DNA from: Saccharothrix sp. S26
GTDB taxonomy: Bacteria > Actinomycetota > Actinomycetes > Mycobacteriales > Pseudonocardiaceae
Length of the DNA stretch: 64,000 nt
Direction of reading: 5' to 3'
Assembly (NCBI RefSeq): GCF_021390395.1
Contig: NZ_JAJUWT010000020.1
Coordinates: 1-64,000 of the forward strand
Each line of letters opens with the position of its first letter. The stretch's first letter is position 1. A program made the translations under genes and the position numbers. Below are positions 16,709 through 25,537 of this stretch, piece by piece. The notes under the pieces were generated by a model. The model saw only the letters and a program-made list of their open reading frames with translations. It did not search any database and was not told where the DNA came from.

Positions 16709-17281
16709 TCAACGGCCGCCGCAGCCGGTGGCGACCCGGCGTGCCCGCGCGTACGCGGGGTCATCGAGGTCCGGCGCGCCGACCGTGAAGGACACGAGTT
16801 CACCCGCGGCGAGCCGGAACACCGCGGCGATCCCGTCGGGCGGGAAGACGGCGGCGTCGGACGCGTACCCGGCGATCCTGGCCTGCAACGGGTCGATGGT
16901 GTCGCGGTACGCCCGCACGACCGCGTCCCCGCCGGCGAACGGCGCGGGCGTCAGCGCGGCCACCTGCTGTTGCAGGGACTTGAGGGTCGTGTCGACGTCG
17001 GTCAGCACCGCGACGATCTCGGCCCGGTGCGCGCCGGGCTCCTCGCGCCACCCCGACCCCACCCGGTCCGGCGCCCGGGAGGCCTCCACCAGCGCCCGGT
17101 CGATCCCGCACACCGCGGCCGCCCAGGCCGTCTCGGTGGCGGACGGGGCGGGCGGGGCGCTCGCCGAGGTGGTCGACCCGGCATCGGGTGGCACCGGCGG
17201 TCCGGCGGTGGCGCAACCCACCGCGGCCAAGACGATCAGCGTCACCGGGAGTCGACGCACGTGTCCCATCACGTCGCTCAC
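16709..17281 (-). CDS. Putative lipoprotein
   Basis: 190 aa. A signal sequence with lipobox (TLIVLAAVGCATAG, Cys near residue 23) predicts a membrane-anchored lipoprotein. A Ser/Pro/Ala-rich linker follows, then a mainly helical domain (VCGIDRALVEAS, TTLKSLQQQVAALTPAPF) of no recognised family. GTG 17281 and ATG 17269 are both possible starts. It is convergent with cvnD and shows no clear functional link to the tryptophanase gene upstream of it. Confidence 0.75.
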   Translation of the reverse strand: MSDVMGHVRRLPVTLIVLAAVGCATAGPPVPPDAGSTTSASAPPAPSATETAWAAAVCGIDRALVEASRAPDRVGSGWREEPGAHRAEIVAVLTDVDTTLKSLQQQVAALTPAPFAGGDAVVRAYRDTIDPLQARIAGYASDAAVFPPDGIAAVFRLAAGELVSFTVGAPDLDDPAYARARRVATGCGGR

Positions 17282-17310
17282 CGTAACGGCACCGTCGGGG
17301 TGGGGGAGGT

Positions 17311-17332
17311 GGGTGACCGGAACCGGCCACCC
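17311..17332 (-). terminator. Hairpin after the tryptophanase gene
   Basis: GGGTGACCGG (17311-17320) pairs with CCGGCCACCC (17323-17332) with one mismatch. It lies immediately downstream of the tryptophanase stop on the minus strand. Confidence 0.45.
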
Positions 17333-17339
17333 GTCCCCC

Positions 17340-18707
17340 CTACCGCACCGGTTCGAGCCGGCAGTTGAAGTGCCGCAACAGCTTCGGCACGTGCGTCAAC
17401 CGGTACCCCGGCACCCGTTCCGGGTCCTTCGCGATCTCCGCCAACGTCTCGCCGACGTACTCCAGGTGGCTCTGGGTGTACACCCGGCGCGGGATGGCGA
17501 GGCGGACCAGCTCGTACGGCGCGGGCTTGAGCAGCTCGCCCGCGTCGTCCAGCTCGCCCAGGTACAGCGAGCCCAGCTCGGCGCAGCGGATGCCGCCCGC
17601 CAGGTACAGCTCGGTGGCCAGCGCGAACCCCGGGAAGCGGCTCGGCGGCAGGTGCGGCAGCAGGCGGGCCGCGTTGAGGTACACCGCGTGCACGCCGGTC
17701 GGCCGCACGCTGTCCACCCCGGCCGCCCGGGCCAGCTCCGCCACGTACGCGGTGGCCTCGGCCCGTGCCCGCAGGTACTCCGGGTCGGTCACCTCCAGCA
17801 GGCCCTGCGCCAGCATCTCCAGGTCGCGGCCGGACAGACCGCCGTAGGTGCGGAAGCCCTCGGTGGCGATCAGCAGCAGCTCGCACTTGGCGGCCAGCTC
17901 GGGGTCGCGCAGCGCGAGCAACCCTCCCATGTGGACGATGGCGTCCTTCTTCAGGCTCGCCACGCACCCGTCGGCCAGGCGGAACGCCTCCTCCGCGACC
18001 TGCCGCGGGGTGTGGTGCTCGTAGCCGGGCTCCCGTTGCGTGACCAGCCACGCGTTCTCCGCGAACCGCGCCGCGTCGAGGAAGAACGGCACGCCGTGGC
18101 GGCGGGCGAGCTCACCGGCCGCCTTGATGTTGGCCATCGACACCGGCTGCCCACCACCACCGTTGTTGGTGATGGTGAGCAGCACGATGGCGACGTCCTG
18201 GGGACCGGACAGGATGGCTTCCAGCGCGTCGAGGTCGATGTCGCCCTTGAACGGCGCGTCGTCGTCGAGGTCCCCGGCCGCCCGGCACGGCAGGTCGACG
18301 GCCTGGCCGCCGAGGATCTCCACGTTCGCCCGCGTGGTGTCGAAGTGCGTGTTGCTCACGCTGACCTGGCCCGGCTTGAGCAGCGCGGTGAACAGGATCC
18401 GCTCGGCCGCGCGCCCCTGGTGGACGGGGAAGGCGTGCGGGTAGCCGGTCAGCTCCTGCACCACGTCGTGGAACCGGTAGTAGGAGCGCGCACCCGCGTA
18501 GGTCTCGTCACCGCGCAGCCCCGCCGCCTGCTGCTCGGCCGACAGGGCGCCGGTGCCCGAGTCGCTGAGCAGGTCGATCGTCACATCGGTCGCGGCCAGG
18601 TTGAACGGGTTGTACCCGGCGGCGGCCAGCGCGCGCTCGCGGTGCGCGCGGGTGGTGATCGGGATGGGTTCCACGACCTTGATGCGGTACGGCTCCATCG
18701 TGGGCAC
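17340..18707 (-). CDS. tnaA: Tryptophanase (tryptophan indole-lyase family)
   Basis: 455 aa, the usual length. PLP-dependent beta-eliminating lyase; SLKKDAIVHMGG carries the PLP lysine, and YYRFHDVVQELTGY, NTHFDTTRANVE and TITNNGGGGQPVS match the family core. Tryptophanases split tryptophan into indole, pyruvate and ammonia; tyrosine phenol-lyase is a sister family that cannot be excluded from sequence alone. GTG 18707 has AGGAG 5 nt upstream, and that site overlaps the stop of the indole prenyltransferase gene (8-nt gap), so the two are one operon. In Streptomyces, tryptophanases next to such prenyltransferases give prenylated indoles, so the substrate here is probably a prenyl-tryptophan. 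Confidence 0.92.
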   Translation of the reverse strand: MPTMEPYRIKVVEPIPITTRAHRERALAAAGYNPFNLAATDVTIDLLSDSGTGALSAEQQAAGLRGDETYAGARSYYRFHDVVQELTGYPHAFPVHQGRAAERILFTALLKPGQVSVSNTHFDTTRANVEILGGQAVDLPCRAAGDLDDDAPFKGDIDLDALEAILSGPQDVAIVLLTITNNGGGGQPVSMANIKAAGELARRHGVPFFLDAARFAENAWLVTQREPGYEHHTPRQVAEEAFRLADGCVASLKKDAIVHMGGLLALRDPELAAKCELLLIATEGFRTYGGLSGRDLEMLAQGLLEVTDPEYLRARAEATAYVAELARAAGVDSVRPTGVHAVYLNAARLLPHLPPSRFPGFALATELYLAGGIRCAELGSLYLGELDDAGELLKPAPYELVRLAIPRRVYTQSHLEYVGETLAEIAKDPERVPGYRLTHVPKLLRHFNCRLEPVR

Positions 18708-18715
18708 GGTGACTC

Positions 18716-19810
18716 CTAGCCTGCCAGGCTGATCGAACGGGGTGAGGCCACGTCGTAGGCCTCCGACGAGAGGTAGACCGTGATGCCGGGACGCGGCCTG
18801 CCCATGCGCAGCGACACGTGGGCGATCAGGCCGACGCCCTCGTCCAGCGGTCGCCGGGCGATGGTGCGCAGCGCGTCGTCGAACTGCGCGGGGTCGAGGT
18901 CGTACTTGGCCATCACCGCGAGCACCCGCCTGCGGGCTTCCTCGTCGTCGGCCACGTAGTCCCGGATCGGCACGTAGAGCGAATAGCCGCTCGGCGCGTC
19001 GGCGTCGCCGTCCAGGAACGTGTAGCTGGAAATCAACGGGCGCTTGTCGAACGTCCCGGTGCTGCCGCCGGTGAGCAGGCAGAAGTCGGGCACCCGGTCC
19101 ACATCGACGCCCCGGGCGGCCTTCGCCGCACGCGTGACGTCCGTTACATCGGCGGCGTGGTGGGAGATGTAGACCTTCACCCGGGCGCGCTGTTGTTCGA
19201 CGAGGTCGAGCGCGAAGAAGGAATACCTGTCCAGTCCCGGCCGGGTCACCGCGTGGGTGCGCAGGACCGGGAAACCGGCGGCGAAACCGGTCCGCTCCAG
19301 CGCTTGTCCGACCAACTCCTCGGCGGCGTCCTCGCCGCGCACTTCCGGGTTGAAGTACACCTTCACCGCGGGTGCCTCGTCGGGGCGGAACACGAGCGAG
19401 TACCAGAACGTGAAATCCCGTTCCGGGTGGTCCGGCAGGAACAGGTCCTTGACCGCGTCGAAACGACGGGTGTCGAGGTTCTCCCGGCGCTTCATCCGGT
19501 CGAGCGCGGCGAGCGCCGCCGCCGTGTTGGTGGCGCGGGAAGGCCTGGTCGCGGTGGGTTCCACGATCGTGCGGACGATGGGGGCCTCGCCCGCGGCGAA
19601 CGCCGTGGAGAACTCGACCGGGGTGTGGTCGTCCGCGACGTCGGAGGGCCAGTCCGGGCTGGTGGAAACCGGGCGGAGACCGCCGGGCCCGAGCGCGTCG
19701 GCAAGCAATCCCACGGATTTGACGGTGTTTTCCGTGATGCCCAGAGAATGCAGCAGGGCGCTGAGCTGTCGGCCCGTGAAATCGCGTATGGATACGTTGT
19801 GAGGGTCCAA
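18716..19810 (-). CDS. DMATS-type aromatic (indole) prenyltransferase
   Basis: 364 aa, typical of bacterial ABBA-fold indole prenyltransferases such as IptA. Alternating strand motifs with basic and aromatic residues (FTFWYSLVFRPDEAPAVKVY, ARVKVYISHHAADV, SGYSLYVPIRDYV, ITVYLSSEAYDV) form the pyrophosphate-binding barrel. These enzymes attach dimethylallyl to tryptophan or indole without an Asp-rich motif. The regiochemistry (C5, C6 or C7) cannot be read from sequence. The start is a TTG with GAGGAG about 9 nt upstream. It is the first gene of a two-gene operon with tryptophanase; the flavin monooxygenase that accompanies some Streptomyces homologues is absent here. Confidence 0.9.
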   Translation of the reverse strand: MDPHNVSIRDFTGRQLSALLHSLGITENTVKSVGLLADALGPGGLRPVSTSPDWPSDVADDHTPVEFSTAFAAGEAPIVRTIVEPTATRPSRATNTAAALAALDRMKRRENLDTRRFDAVKDLFLPDHPERDFTFWYSLVFRPDEAPAVKVYFNPEVRGEDAAEELVGQALERTGFAAGFPVLRTHAVTRPGLDRYSFFALDLVEQQRARVKVYISHHAADVTDVTRAAKAARGVDVDRVPDFCLLTGGSTGTFDKRPLISSYTFLDGDADAPSGYSLYVPIRDYVADDEEARRRVLAVMAKYDLDPAQFDDALRTIARRPLDEGVGLIAHVSLRMGRPRPGITVYLSSEAYDVASPRSISLAG

Positions 19811-20175
19811 GGCGGGGTTCTCCTCGTGGGGGGCGAGTCGAAAGTTACGCTAGGCGAAGCAATCTTGTCCACCAGGCGGCCGTAGCGTGACGTAGGGCAC
19901 TCTAAAGGCAGGTCACAGCTCCTGTCGATCAGTAGCCACGCGGTCTGGTCCGGTAACCGGGAATACTCCGAACGGCCGCTTGACGCGACCTTCGTCAGTC
20001 TTTCGCACTAATCGTGCGGTGCGGTCCGATGACACATCGTGGCTTTTTGTCCCGGCTGCGGCGCGAGGTACGGTCGATGGTTCGCCGGTTAATGAGATCC
20101 ACCATTCAAGACGCGCCTGTTAATTCTTCGTCGCCTTCTTCGCGTGACGACGGCGGTCGCGGTGTGGTAAAGCGA
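19811..20175. other. Intergenic region upstream of the prenyltransferase
   Basis: 365 bp with no supported gene, somewhat AT-richer than its surroundings. It should carry the promoter for the prenyltransferase-tryptophanase operon; on the minus strand GTGACC (19916-19911) and TACGTC (19894-19889), 16 bp apart, are a weak candidate. No riboswitch or repeat recognised. Confidence 0.3.
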
Positions 20176-20210
20176 ACGGGGCCGCCGATCACCCGGATCG
20201 ACGGCCCCGT
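20176..20210 (-). terminator. Hairpin terminator after the 3-hydroxyacyl-CoA dehydrogenase gene
   Basis: ACGGGGCCG (20176-20184) pairs with CGGCCCCGT (20202-20210), a 9-bp perfect stem 28 nt after the stop codon on the minus strand. Confidence 0.7.
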
Positions 20211-20237
20211 GAACGCCCGGCGGGGGCGTGGGTCGGC

Positions 20238-21101
20238 TCAGGACGCGTAGTTGTGGAAACCGCGCCCGCTCTTCTTGCCCAGCAGCCCCGCGTCCACCAT
20301 GCGCAGCAGCAACGGCGGCGGCGAGTACAGCGGCTCCTTGAACTCCTCGTACATCGACTCGGCGATGGCCTTGGTGGTGTCCAGCCCGATCAGGTCGGTC
20401 AGGCGCAGCGGACCCATCGGGTGCGCGCAGCCGAGCACCATGCCGTTGTCGATGTCCTCGGCGCTGGCGAACCCGGACTCCAGCATCCGGATCGCGGACA
20501 GCAGGTAGGGGATCAGCAGGGCGTTGACCACGAACCCGGCGCGGTCCTGCGAGCGGATGACCTCCTTGTGCAGCACGTCGGTCACGAACGCCTCGGCCCT
20601 GGCCTTGGTCTTCTCGCCGGTCAGCAGCGACGGCACCAGCTCGACCAGCTTCAACACCGGCACGGGGTTGAAGAAGTGCACGCCGATGACCTGCTCGGGA
20701 CGGCTGGTGGCCATGCCCAGCTTCATGATCGGGATCGAGGAGGTGTTGGACGCGAACAGCGCGTCCGGGTCCGCGACGACCTTGTCCAGCGCCGCGAACA
20801 CCTCGGTCTTGACCTGCTCGTTCTCCGCGACGGCTTCCACGACCAGGTTCCGGTCGGCGAAGTCGGCGAGGTCGGTGGTGAACCGCAGGCGCTCCAGTGC
20901 GGCGTCGCGGTCCTCGGCGGACAGCTTGCCGCTGCGCACACCCCGGCCGAGCGACGAGGCGATCCGCCCGCGCGCGGCCTCGGTGGCCTCCGGGCTGACC
21001 TCGGCCACCAGCACGTCCAGCCCGGCCCGCGCGCAGACCTCGGCGATGCCGGAGCCCATCAGGCCCGATCCCACCACTCCAACTCGTTGAATGTCACTCA
21101 C
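20238..21101 (-). CDS. fadB2: 3-hydroxybutyryl-CoA dehydrogenase
   Basis: 287 aa, the length of single-domain enzymes such as mycobacterial FadB2. The NAD-binding Rossmann motif VGVVGSGLMGSGIAEV is at the N-terminus and the catalytic His lies in GVHFFNPVPVLKLVEL; the C-terminal dimerisation domain has DRAGFVVNALLIPYLLSAIR. It oxidises 3-hydroxyacyl-CoA in the cytoplasm, for short-chain beta-oxidation or polyhydroxybutyrate-related turnover. GTG 21101 is the start, right before VSDIQRV. It stands alone, divergent from the serine hydrolase gene, with its own terminator. Confidence 0.92.
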   Translation of the reverse strand: MSDIQRVGVVGSGLMGSGIAEVCARAGLDVLVAEVSPEATEAARGRIASSLGRGVRSGKLSAEDRDAALERLRFTTDLADFADRNLVVEAVAENEQVKTEVFAALDKVVADPDALFASNTSSIPIMKLGMATSRPEQVIGVHFFNPVPVLKLVELVPSLLTGEKTKARAEAFVTDVLHKEVIRSQDRAGFVVNALLIPYLLSAIRMLESGFASAEDIDNGMVLGCAHPMGPLRLTDLIGLDTTKAIAESMYEEFKEPLYSPPPLLLRMVDAGLLGKKSGRGFHNYAS

Positions 21102-21219
21102 GCCCCGATCCTGCCAGGGGCGTCGCCGGCGGGCACACCTCCACTGTGGTTTTCCCCAGTCGGTCGGGTGGCGCTCCTCATGGTCGACGGCTTCGGGCCG
21201 CCCTAGCGTGGCCGTCGTG

Positions 21220-22248
21220 ATGATCAACACTGCGATTGCCGGCGTCGTGCTGGCCCTGACCGGCTCGTTCCCGGCGTTGGACGGGTGGGTGGACCAGGGC
21301 TGGGCCTCCGCCGCGCTGCTGACCGTGGAGGACCCGACCGGCGTCCGGGCGGACGCGGCGGGCGAGGCGTCGGTCGGCGGGCACTTCCGGATCGGCAGCA
21401 CCACCAAGACGTTCGTGGCCACCGTCGTGCTCCAGCTCGTGGACGAGGGCGAGGTCGGGCTGGACGACCCCGTGGACCGGTACGTGGCCGGTGTGCCGAG
21501 GGGCCGCAACGGCGACCGGCCCACCGTGCGTCAGGTGCTCAACCACACCAGTGGCCTCTACGACTACGCGCACGAGGAGGGCTACTCGACCAACCGGTGG
21601 CGGGGCGCGGCCCGGTTCCGGACCTACCGGCCGCAGGAGCTGCTGGACGTGGCGTTCGCGCGGCCGTCCTACTTCGACCCGGGACAGGGGTGGCACTACT
21701 CGAACACCAACTACGTCGTCGCCGGGATGCTGATCGAACGCGTGACCGGCCGGACCTACGGCGACGAGGTGCGCTCCCGCATCCTGCGCCCGCTCGGCCT
21801 GGCGCACACCACCGTGCCGGGACGGCGGCCGGGCCTGCCCCACCCGCACGCCCGCGGCTACGCGCTGGTCGACGGGCGCCTGGTCGACGCGACGGTGATG
21901 AACCCGACCCTGGACTGGGCGGCGGGCGAGATGATCTCCACCGCCGAGGACCTCAACCGGTTCTTCGACGCGCTGCTGGGCGGCCGGCTGACCAGCGCCG
22001 CGTCGCTCGACGCCATGCGGCGGACCGTGGACGACACCGGCACGATCTTCGCCTACGGTCTGGGGTTGCAGCGGTTCGACCTGCCGTGCGGCCGCTCGGT
22101 GTGGGGCCACGGCGGCGAGCTGATCGGCTACCGCACGTACGCCACCCGTGCCGACGACGGCACGCGGGCGACGCTGTCCTACAACCCGCTGCCCGCCGAC
22201 GTGCCCGGCGAGGCGGTGATCGGGCTGTTCGGCTCGGTCTACTGCTGA
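21220..22248 (+). CDS. Serine hydrolase, class C beta-lactamase/DD-peptidase family
   Basis: 342 aa from ATG 21220. The three catalytic motifs are present: STTK (Ser60-Lys63), YSN (160-162) and HGG (297-299). Flanks such as HFRIGSTTKTFVATVVLQLVDEG and VRQVLNHTSGLYDYA match the beta-lactamase class C/penicillin-binding-protein-like family, many members of which are secreted D-Ala-D-Ala carboxypeptidases or esterases. The short hydrophobic start (MINTAIAGVVLALTGSFPA) may be an export signal. There is no ribosome site; TAGCGT at 21204-21209 placed 7 nt before GTG 21217 suggests a leaderless mRNA, so GTG 21217 or ATG 21220 is the true start. Confidence 0.85.
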   Translation: MINTAIAGVVLALTGSFPALDGWVDQGWASAALLTVEDPTGVRADAAGEASVGGHFRIGSTTKTFVATVVLQLVDEGEVGLDDPVDRYVAGVPRGRNGDRPTVRQVLNHTSGLYDYAHEEGYSTNRWRGAARFRTYRPQELLDVAFARPSYFDPGQGWHYSNTNYVVAGMLIERVTGRTYGDEVRSRILRPLGLAHTTVPGRRPGLPHPHARGYALVDGRLVDATVMNPTLDWAAGEMISTAEDLNRFFDALLGGRLTSAASLDAMRRTVDDTGTIFAYGLGLQRFDLPCGRSVWGHGGELIGYRTYATRADDGTRATLSYNPLPADVPGEAVIGLFGSVYC

Positions 22249-22303
22249 GGCCCGCCCGGACGTCCGCACCCGTCGGCCACGGCGGGTGCGGACCGGCGGG
22301 AGG

Positions 22304-22765
22304 TCACCCCGTGACGCCGAACTCCTGCGTCCAGTAGATCTTGTTGGCGCCGTCCACGGCGAGCGCCACGCCGAGGTCGCGCAGCTCGCAGTTCACGATG
22401 TTGGCCCGGTGGCCCTCGCTGCTCATCCAGGCGCTGACGACTTCCTCGGCGGTGCCCTGGCCGGCGGCGATGTTCTCCGCCATCAGCCGGAAGTGATACC
22501 CCGCATCGGTGACGCGTTGCGCCGCTGTGCTGCCGTCCGTGCCGGTATGGCTGAAGTTCCCGGTGCGCGCCATGTCGTCGCTGTGCCGCTTGGCCGCGGC
22601 GGCGAGTTGGGCGTTCGGGGTGAGGGCCGGGCAGCCGACGGCCGAGCGTTCCCCGTTCGTCAGAGCCAAAACCCGGTCTTCGAACGTGGGCGCGGCGAGT
22701 GCCGGTGCGGCCGAGGACAACAGTGCCGCGATGGCCGCCGCTGCGGTGAACGCGCTGCGCTTCAT
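22304..22765 (-). CDS. Secreted CAP/SCP-domain protein
   Basis: 153 aa. A clear signal peptide (FTAAAAIAALLSSAAPALAA) precedes a bacterial CAP domain: LTNGERSAVGCPAL, AAAKRHSDDMARTGNFSHTG, GYHFRLMAENIAAG, SAWMSSEGHRANIVNC and YWTQEFG. These supply the conserved His, Glu, Glu, His of the CAP pocket (HSDDM, AENIA, EGHR). Bacterial CAP proteins are secreted and of unclear enzymatic role. ATG 22765 follows AGGAGG with 8-9 nt spacing. It is divergent from a sigma factor gene, from which it is separated by a symmetric operator-like site. Confidence 0.92.
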   Translation of the reverse strand: MKRSAFTAAAAIAALLSSAAPALAAPTFEDRVLALTNGERSAVGCPALTPNAQLAAAAKRHSDDMARTGNFSHTGTDGSTAAQRVTDAGYHFRLMAENIAAGQGTAEEVVSAWMSSEGHRANIVNCELRDLGVALAVDGANKIYWTQEFGVTG

Positions 22766-22832
22766 GATCGTTCTCCTCCTCGTGGGCGGGACCTCTGTTG
22801 TCAAGGGGTTCCCACTCGCGAGAAGACTTGTA

Positions 22833-22849
22833 TTCCACGATAGGTGGAA
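22833..22849. promoter_or_regulatory. Inverted repeat between CAP and sigma factor genes
   Basis: TTCCAC (22833-22838) and GTGGAA (22844-22849) form a perfect 6-bp inverted repeat with a 5-nt spacer; the right half also contains GGAAC, the usual ECF -35 core. It is a candidate operator or promoter of the divergent genes. Confidence 0.3.
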
Positions 22850-22910
22850 CCGTGGTGACGTCGTGTCAACCGGCTCCCAGGCCCACGTCGTCTTGGGGGT
22901 GGAGGTAACG

Positions 22911-23426
22911 ATGCGCAGTGATCCGGGATCCCCCGAGGGGTTCGCCGAGTTCGTCGCCGAGCGGTCCGACTCGCTGGTCCGCGCGGCCTGGCTGCTCACC
23001 GGTGACGCACACAAGGCCGAGGACTTGGTGCAGGTGGTGCTCGTCCGGTTGTGGGAGCGCTGGTCGAAGGTCGACGAGCCCGCCGCCTATGCCCGGCGTG
23101 TGCTCTACACGACGTACATGACGTGGTGGCGACGGCGGTGGCGGGCGGAGACGCCGTCCGCCGCGGTGCCGGACACCGTGACGCGGGACGACGTGGCGGG
23201 CGACGCGGTCGTGCGGCTGGCCGTGCGGGGTCGGCTCGCGCGGTTGAGCAGCAGGCAGCGGGCCGTGGTGGTGCTGCGGTTCTTCGAGGACTGCAGCGTG
23301 GACGACGCGGCCCGCGTGCTGGGCTGCTCCACGGGGTCGATCAAGACGCACACGTCACGGGCGCTCGCCGTGCTGCGGGAGGACGCCGTGCTCAGGACGT
23401 TGATGGACGAGGGGGTAGTGCTGTGA
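22911..23426 (+). CDS. SigE-family (ECF-like) RNA polymerase sigma factor
   Basis: 171 aa. Region 2 (FAEFVAERSDSLVRAAWLLTG, AEDLVQVVLVRLWERW) and region 4 (LARLSSRQRAVVVLRFFEDC, VDDAARVLGCSTGSIKTHTS) are complete, matching the SigE family of short sigma-70 factors common in actinomycetes. ATG 22911 has GGAGG with 5-nt spacing. It overlaps the next gene by 4 nt (GTGA); that gene encodes a one-pass membrane protein that is the likely regulator of this sigma factor. The stimulus is unknown. Confidence 0.92.
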   Translation: MRSDPGSPEGFAEFVAERSDSLVRAAWLLTGDAHKAEDLVQVVLVRLWERWSKVDEPAAYARRVLYTTYMTWWRRRWRAETPSAAVPDTVTRDDVAGDAVVRLAVRGRLARLSSRQRAVVVLRFFEDCSVDDAARVLGCSTGSIKTHTSRALAVLREDAVLRTLMDEGVVL

Positions 23427-24076
23427 AGGGCTTGCACGAGCTGTTGGCCGACGCGGTGCCGGAGCTGCCGGAGGTCGACCGGGTGGCCGAGGTCGGGCGA
23501 CGGGTGCGCAAGCGGCGCAGGATGCGGGGCGCGGTGGCGACGGGCCTCGTCGTCGCGCTGACCGCGGGCGCGTTGGTGGGCACCCAGTGGTTCGGCGACG
23601 TCCGGGAGGAGAGCCCGATCGCCACCCCTCCGCCGATCGCGATGATGCCGACGCTCGACTGCCCCGCCGAACTCGTGGAGCGCCCCTACCCGCCGATGGA
23701 GTCGGAAGGCCCGTTGGCGGACGAGTCGGCGGTGAACGCCCTGCTCTGCGTGTACGGCGGGTCGACCATCCTGCCCAGCTTCGAGATCGACCACGACGTC
23801 GCGAGCGTGGTCCGCGCGATGAGCCACCTGGTCCCGAAGGAGATGTGGGAGATGCGGAACACCGCGTGTCCGGCGCCTGCGCGTCGGCAGTACCAGATGG
23901 TCCTCGGCTACCCGGACGGGAGGCGTGAGGTGCTCCGGTTCGACATGAACTGCGGCATCCTGTCCCGCGACGAAGTCCTGCGGTACGGCGACATCACGCG
24001 ACCGTTGGAGGCGTTCGCCGCGATCGTCCGCGCCGAAGGGCGGGAGTTTCCCTACCCGTACGCCGGCACCTGGTGA
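23423..24076 (+). CDS. Membrane protein coupled to the sigma factor (putative anti-sigma)
   Basis: 217 aa. A cytoplasmic segment of about 40 residues (LLADAVPELPEVDRVAEVGRRV, then KRRRMR), one TM helix (GAVATGLVVALTAGALVGTQW) and an exported C-terminal domain with three to four Cys (DCPAEL, LLCVYGG, NTACPAP, MNCGIL). The layout is that of an anti-sigma factor, but no zinc-binding HxxxCxxC motif is present, so the call rests on the GTGA overlap with the sigma gene and the topology. Confidence 0.65.
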   Translation: MKGLHELLADAVPELPEVDRVAEVGRRVRKRRRMRGAVATGLVVALTAGALVGTQWFGDVREESPIATPPPIAMMPTLDCPAELVERPYPPMESEGPLADESAVNALLCVYGGSTILPSFEIDHDVASVVRAMSHLVPKEMWEMRNTACPAPARRQYQMVLGYPDGRREVLRFDMNCGILSRDEVLRYGDITRPLEAFAAIVRAEGREFPYPYAGTW

Positions 24077-24081
24077 GCGGC

Positions 24082-24114
24082 GGTCGGGTGGCGGTGAGGG
24101 GGCGCCACCCGACC
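24082..24114. terminator. Bidirectional terminator
   Basis: GGTCGGGTGGCG (24082-24093) pairs perfectly with CGCCACCCGACC (24103-24114), a 12-bp stem and 9-nt loop lying between two convergent genes. Confidence 0.85.
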
Positions 24115-24121
24115 CGACCGG

Positions 24122-25537
24122 TCAGTCCTTCAGCTCCTGCTCGGCCTGCGCGATGGCGGCGAACTCCTCTTCCGGCGCAGCGGCCACCAGGTGGTGGCGG
24201 CTGTAGAACCAGAAGTAGGCCAGCGCCACCACGACGATGCCCGCGGTGATGCCGGCGGCCAGTTCGTCGACGAAGAACGTCGCCACGACCGCCGCCACCG
24301 CGAGCACCAGCGCCACGCCGGTGGTGACCACGCCGCCCGGCGTGCGGTAGGGCCGCGCCAAGCCGGGCTCGCGCACCCGCAGCACGATGTGCGACACCAT
24401 CATCAGCACGTACGACAGCGCCGCGCCGAACACCGCGACGTTGATCAGCGTCGCGCCGCTCTTGAGGATCGCGGCGAGGACGAACCCGACGGTGCCCGGC
24501 ACGATCAGCGCCAGGTACGGCGTCTTGCGCTTGCCGGTCTTCGACAGCCACCGCGGCAGGTAACCCGCGCGCGAGAGCGCGAACAGCTGCCGCGAGTACG
24601 CGAAGATGATCGAGAAGAACGACGCCACCAGCCCGGCCAGGCCCACGTAGTTCACGACCTGGGCCAGCGCGTTGTCGCCGCCGTAGGCCGCCCGCACCGC
24701 CTCGGGCAGCGGGTTGCCCGACGACATCAGCGCCGCCGAGCCCGCGCCGCCCGGCGCGAACACGAGGATCGCCGCCGCGAACACCAGCAGCACCAGCATC
24801 GCGCCGATGATCCCGCGCGGCATGTCCTTCTTCGGGTCGCGCGCCTCCTCGGCCGCCAGCGGCACGCCCTCGACCGCGAGGAAGAACCAGATCCCGTACA
24901 CCAGCGCGCCCAGGGCCCCGGTCACGCCGAACGGCAGGAAGCTCCCGTCCCCGATGTCGAACAGCTTGTCGGCGTCGAACCGCCCGACCATCCCGACCAC
25001 GAACGCGATCAGCGCGACCACCGCGACACCGGTGATCACGAACATCAGCCGCAGCGCCTCGCCGACGCCGTACAGGTGCACGCCGACGAAGATCGCGTAG
25101 CAGACCAGGTACACCGGCCACGAGCTGGTGAGCCCGAACAGCCCGAGCGCCTGCACGTAGTCGCCGATGAACACGACGATCGCGGCGGGTGCGATGGCGT
25201 ACTCGACCAGGATCGCGACGCCGGTCGCGAACCCGCCCAGCGGTCCCAGCGCGCGGCGCGCGAAGCCGTACCCGGCGCCGGCGACGGGCAGCGCGGCGGC
25301 CAGCTCCGCCAAGCCGAACACCATGCACGTGTACATGGCGCCCATCAGGATCGTCGCGACCAGCAGACCGCCCCAACCTCCCTGGGCGAGGCCGAAGTTC
25401 CACCCGGCGAAGTCGCCGGAGATGACGTACGAGACCCCCAGCCCCGCCAACAGCACCCAGCCCGCGGCCCCCCGCTTGAGCTGCCGGTGCTCGAGGTAGT
25501 CGCTGCCCACCTTCTCGTACTCGACGTGTTTCGCCAT
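24122..25537 (-). CDS. eat: Ethanolamine permease (APC superfamily)
   Basis: 471 aa with about 12 TM helices. The N-terminus (YEKVGSDYLEHRQLKRGAAG followed by WVLLAGLGVSYVISGDFAGW) is characteristic of the ethanolamine permease branch of the APC family. It would import ethanolamine with protons across the cytoplasmic membrane. ATG 25537 is the start. It is divergent from the GlnA4-like ligase and belongs functionally to the gene set up to 30593, which can degrade ethanolamine through gamma-glutamyl intermediates. Confidence 0.88.
   Translation of the reverse strand: MAKHVEYEKVGSDYLEHRQLKRGAAGWVLLAGLGVSYVISGDFAGWNFGLAQGGWGGLLVATILMGAMYTCMVFGLAELAAALPVAGAGYGFARRALGPLGGFATGVAILVEYAIAPAAIVVFIGDYVQALGLFGLTSSWPVYLVCYAIFVGVHLYGVGEALRLMFVITGVAVVALIAFVVGMVGRFDADKLFDIGDGSFLPFGVTGALGALVYGIWFFLAVEGVPLAAEEARDPKKDMPRGIIGAMLVLLVFAAAILVFAPGGAGSAALMSSGNPLPEAVRAAYGGDNALAQVVNYVGLAGLVASFFSIIFAYSRQLFALSRAGYLPRWLSKTGKRKTPYLALIVPGTVGFVLAAILKSGATLINVAVFGAALSYVLMMVSHIVLRVREPGLARPYRTPGGVVTTGVALVLAVAAVVATFFVDELAAGITAGIVVVALAYFWFYSRHHLVAAAPEEEFAAIAQAEQELKD

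Noticed and set aside
22833..22910. ECF promoter GGAAC with a matching -10
   Set aside because: GGAAC is present, but no good -10 lies at the usual 16-17 bp, so only the inverted repeat is recorded.
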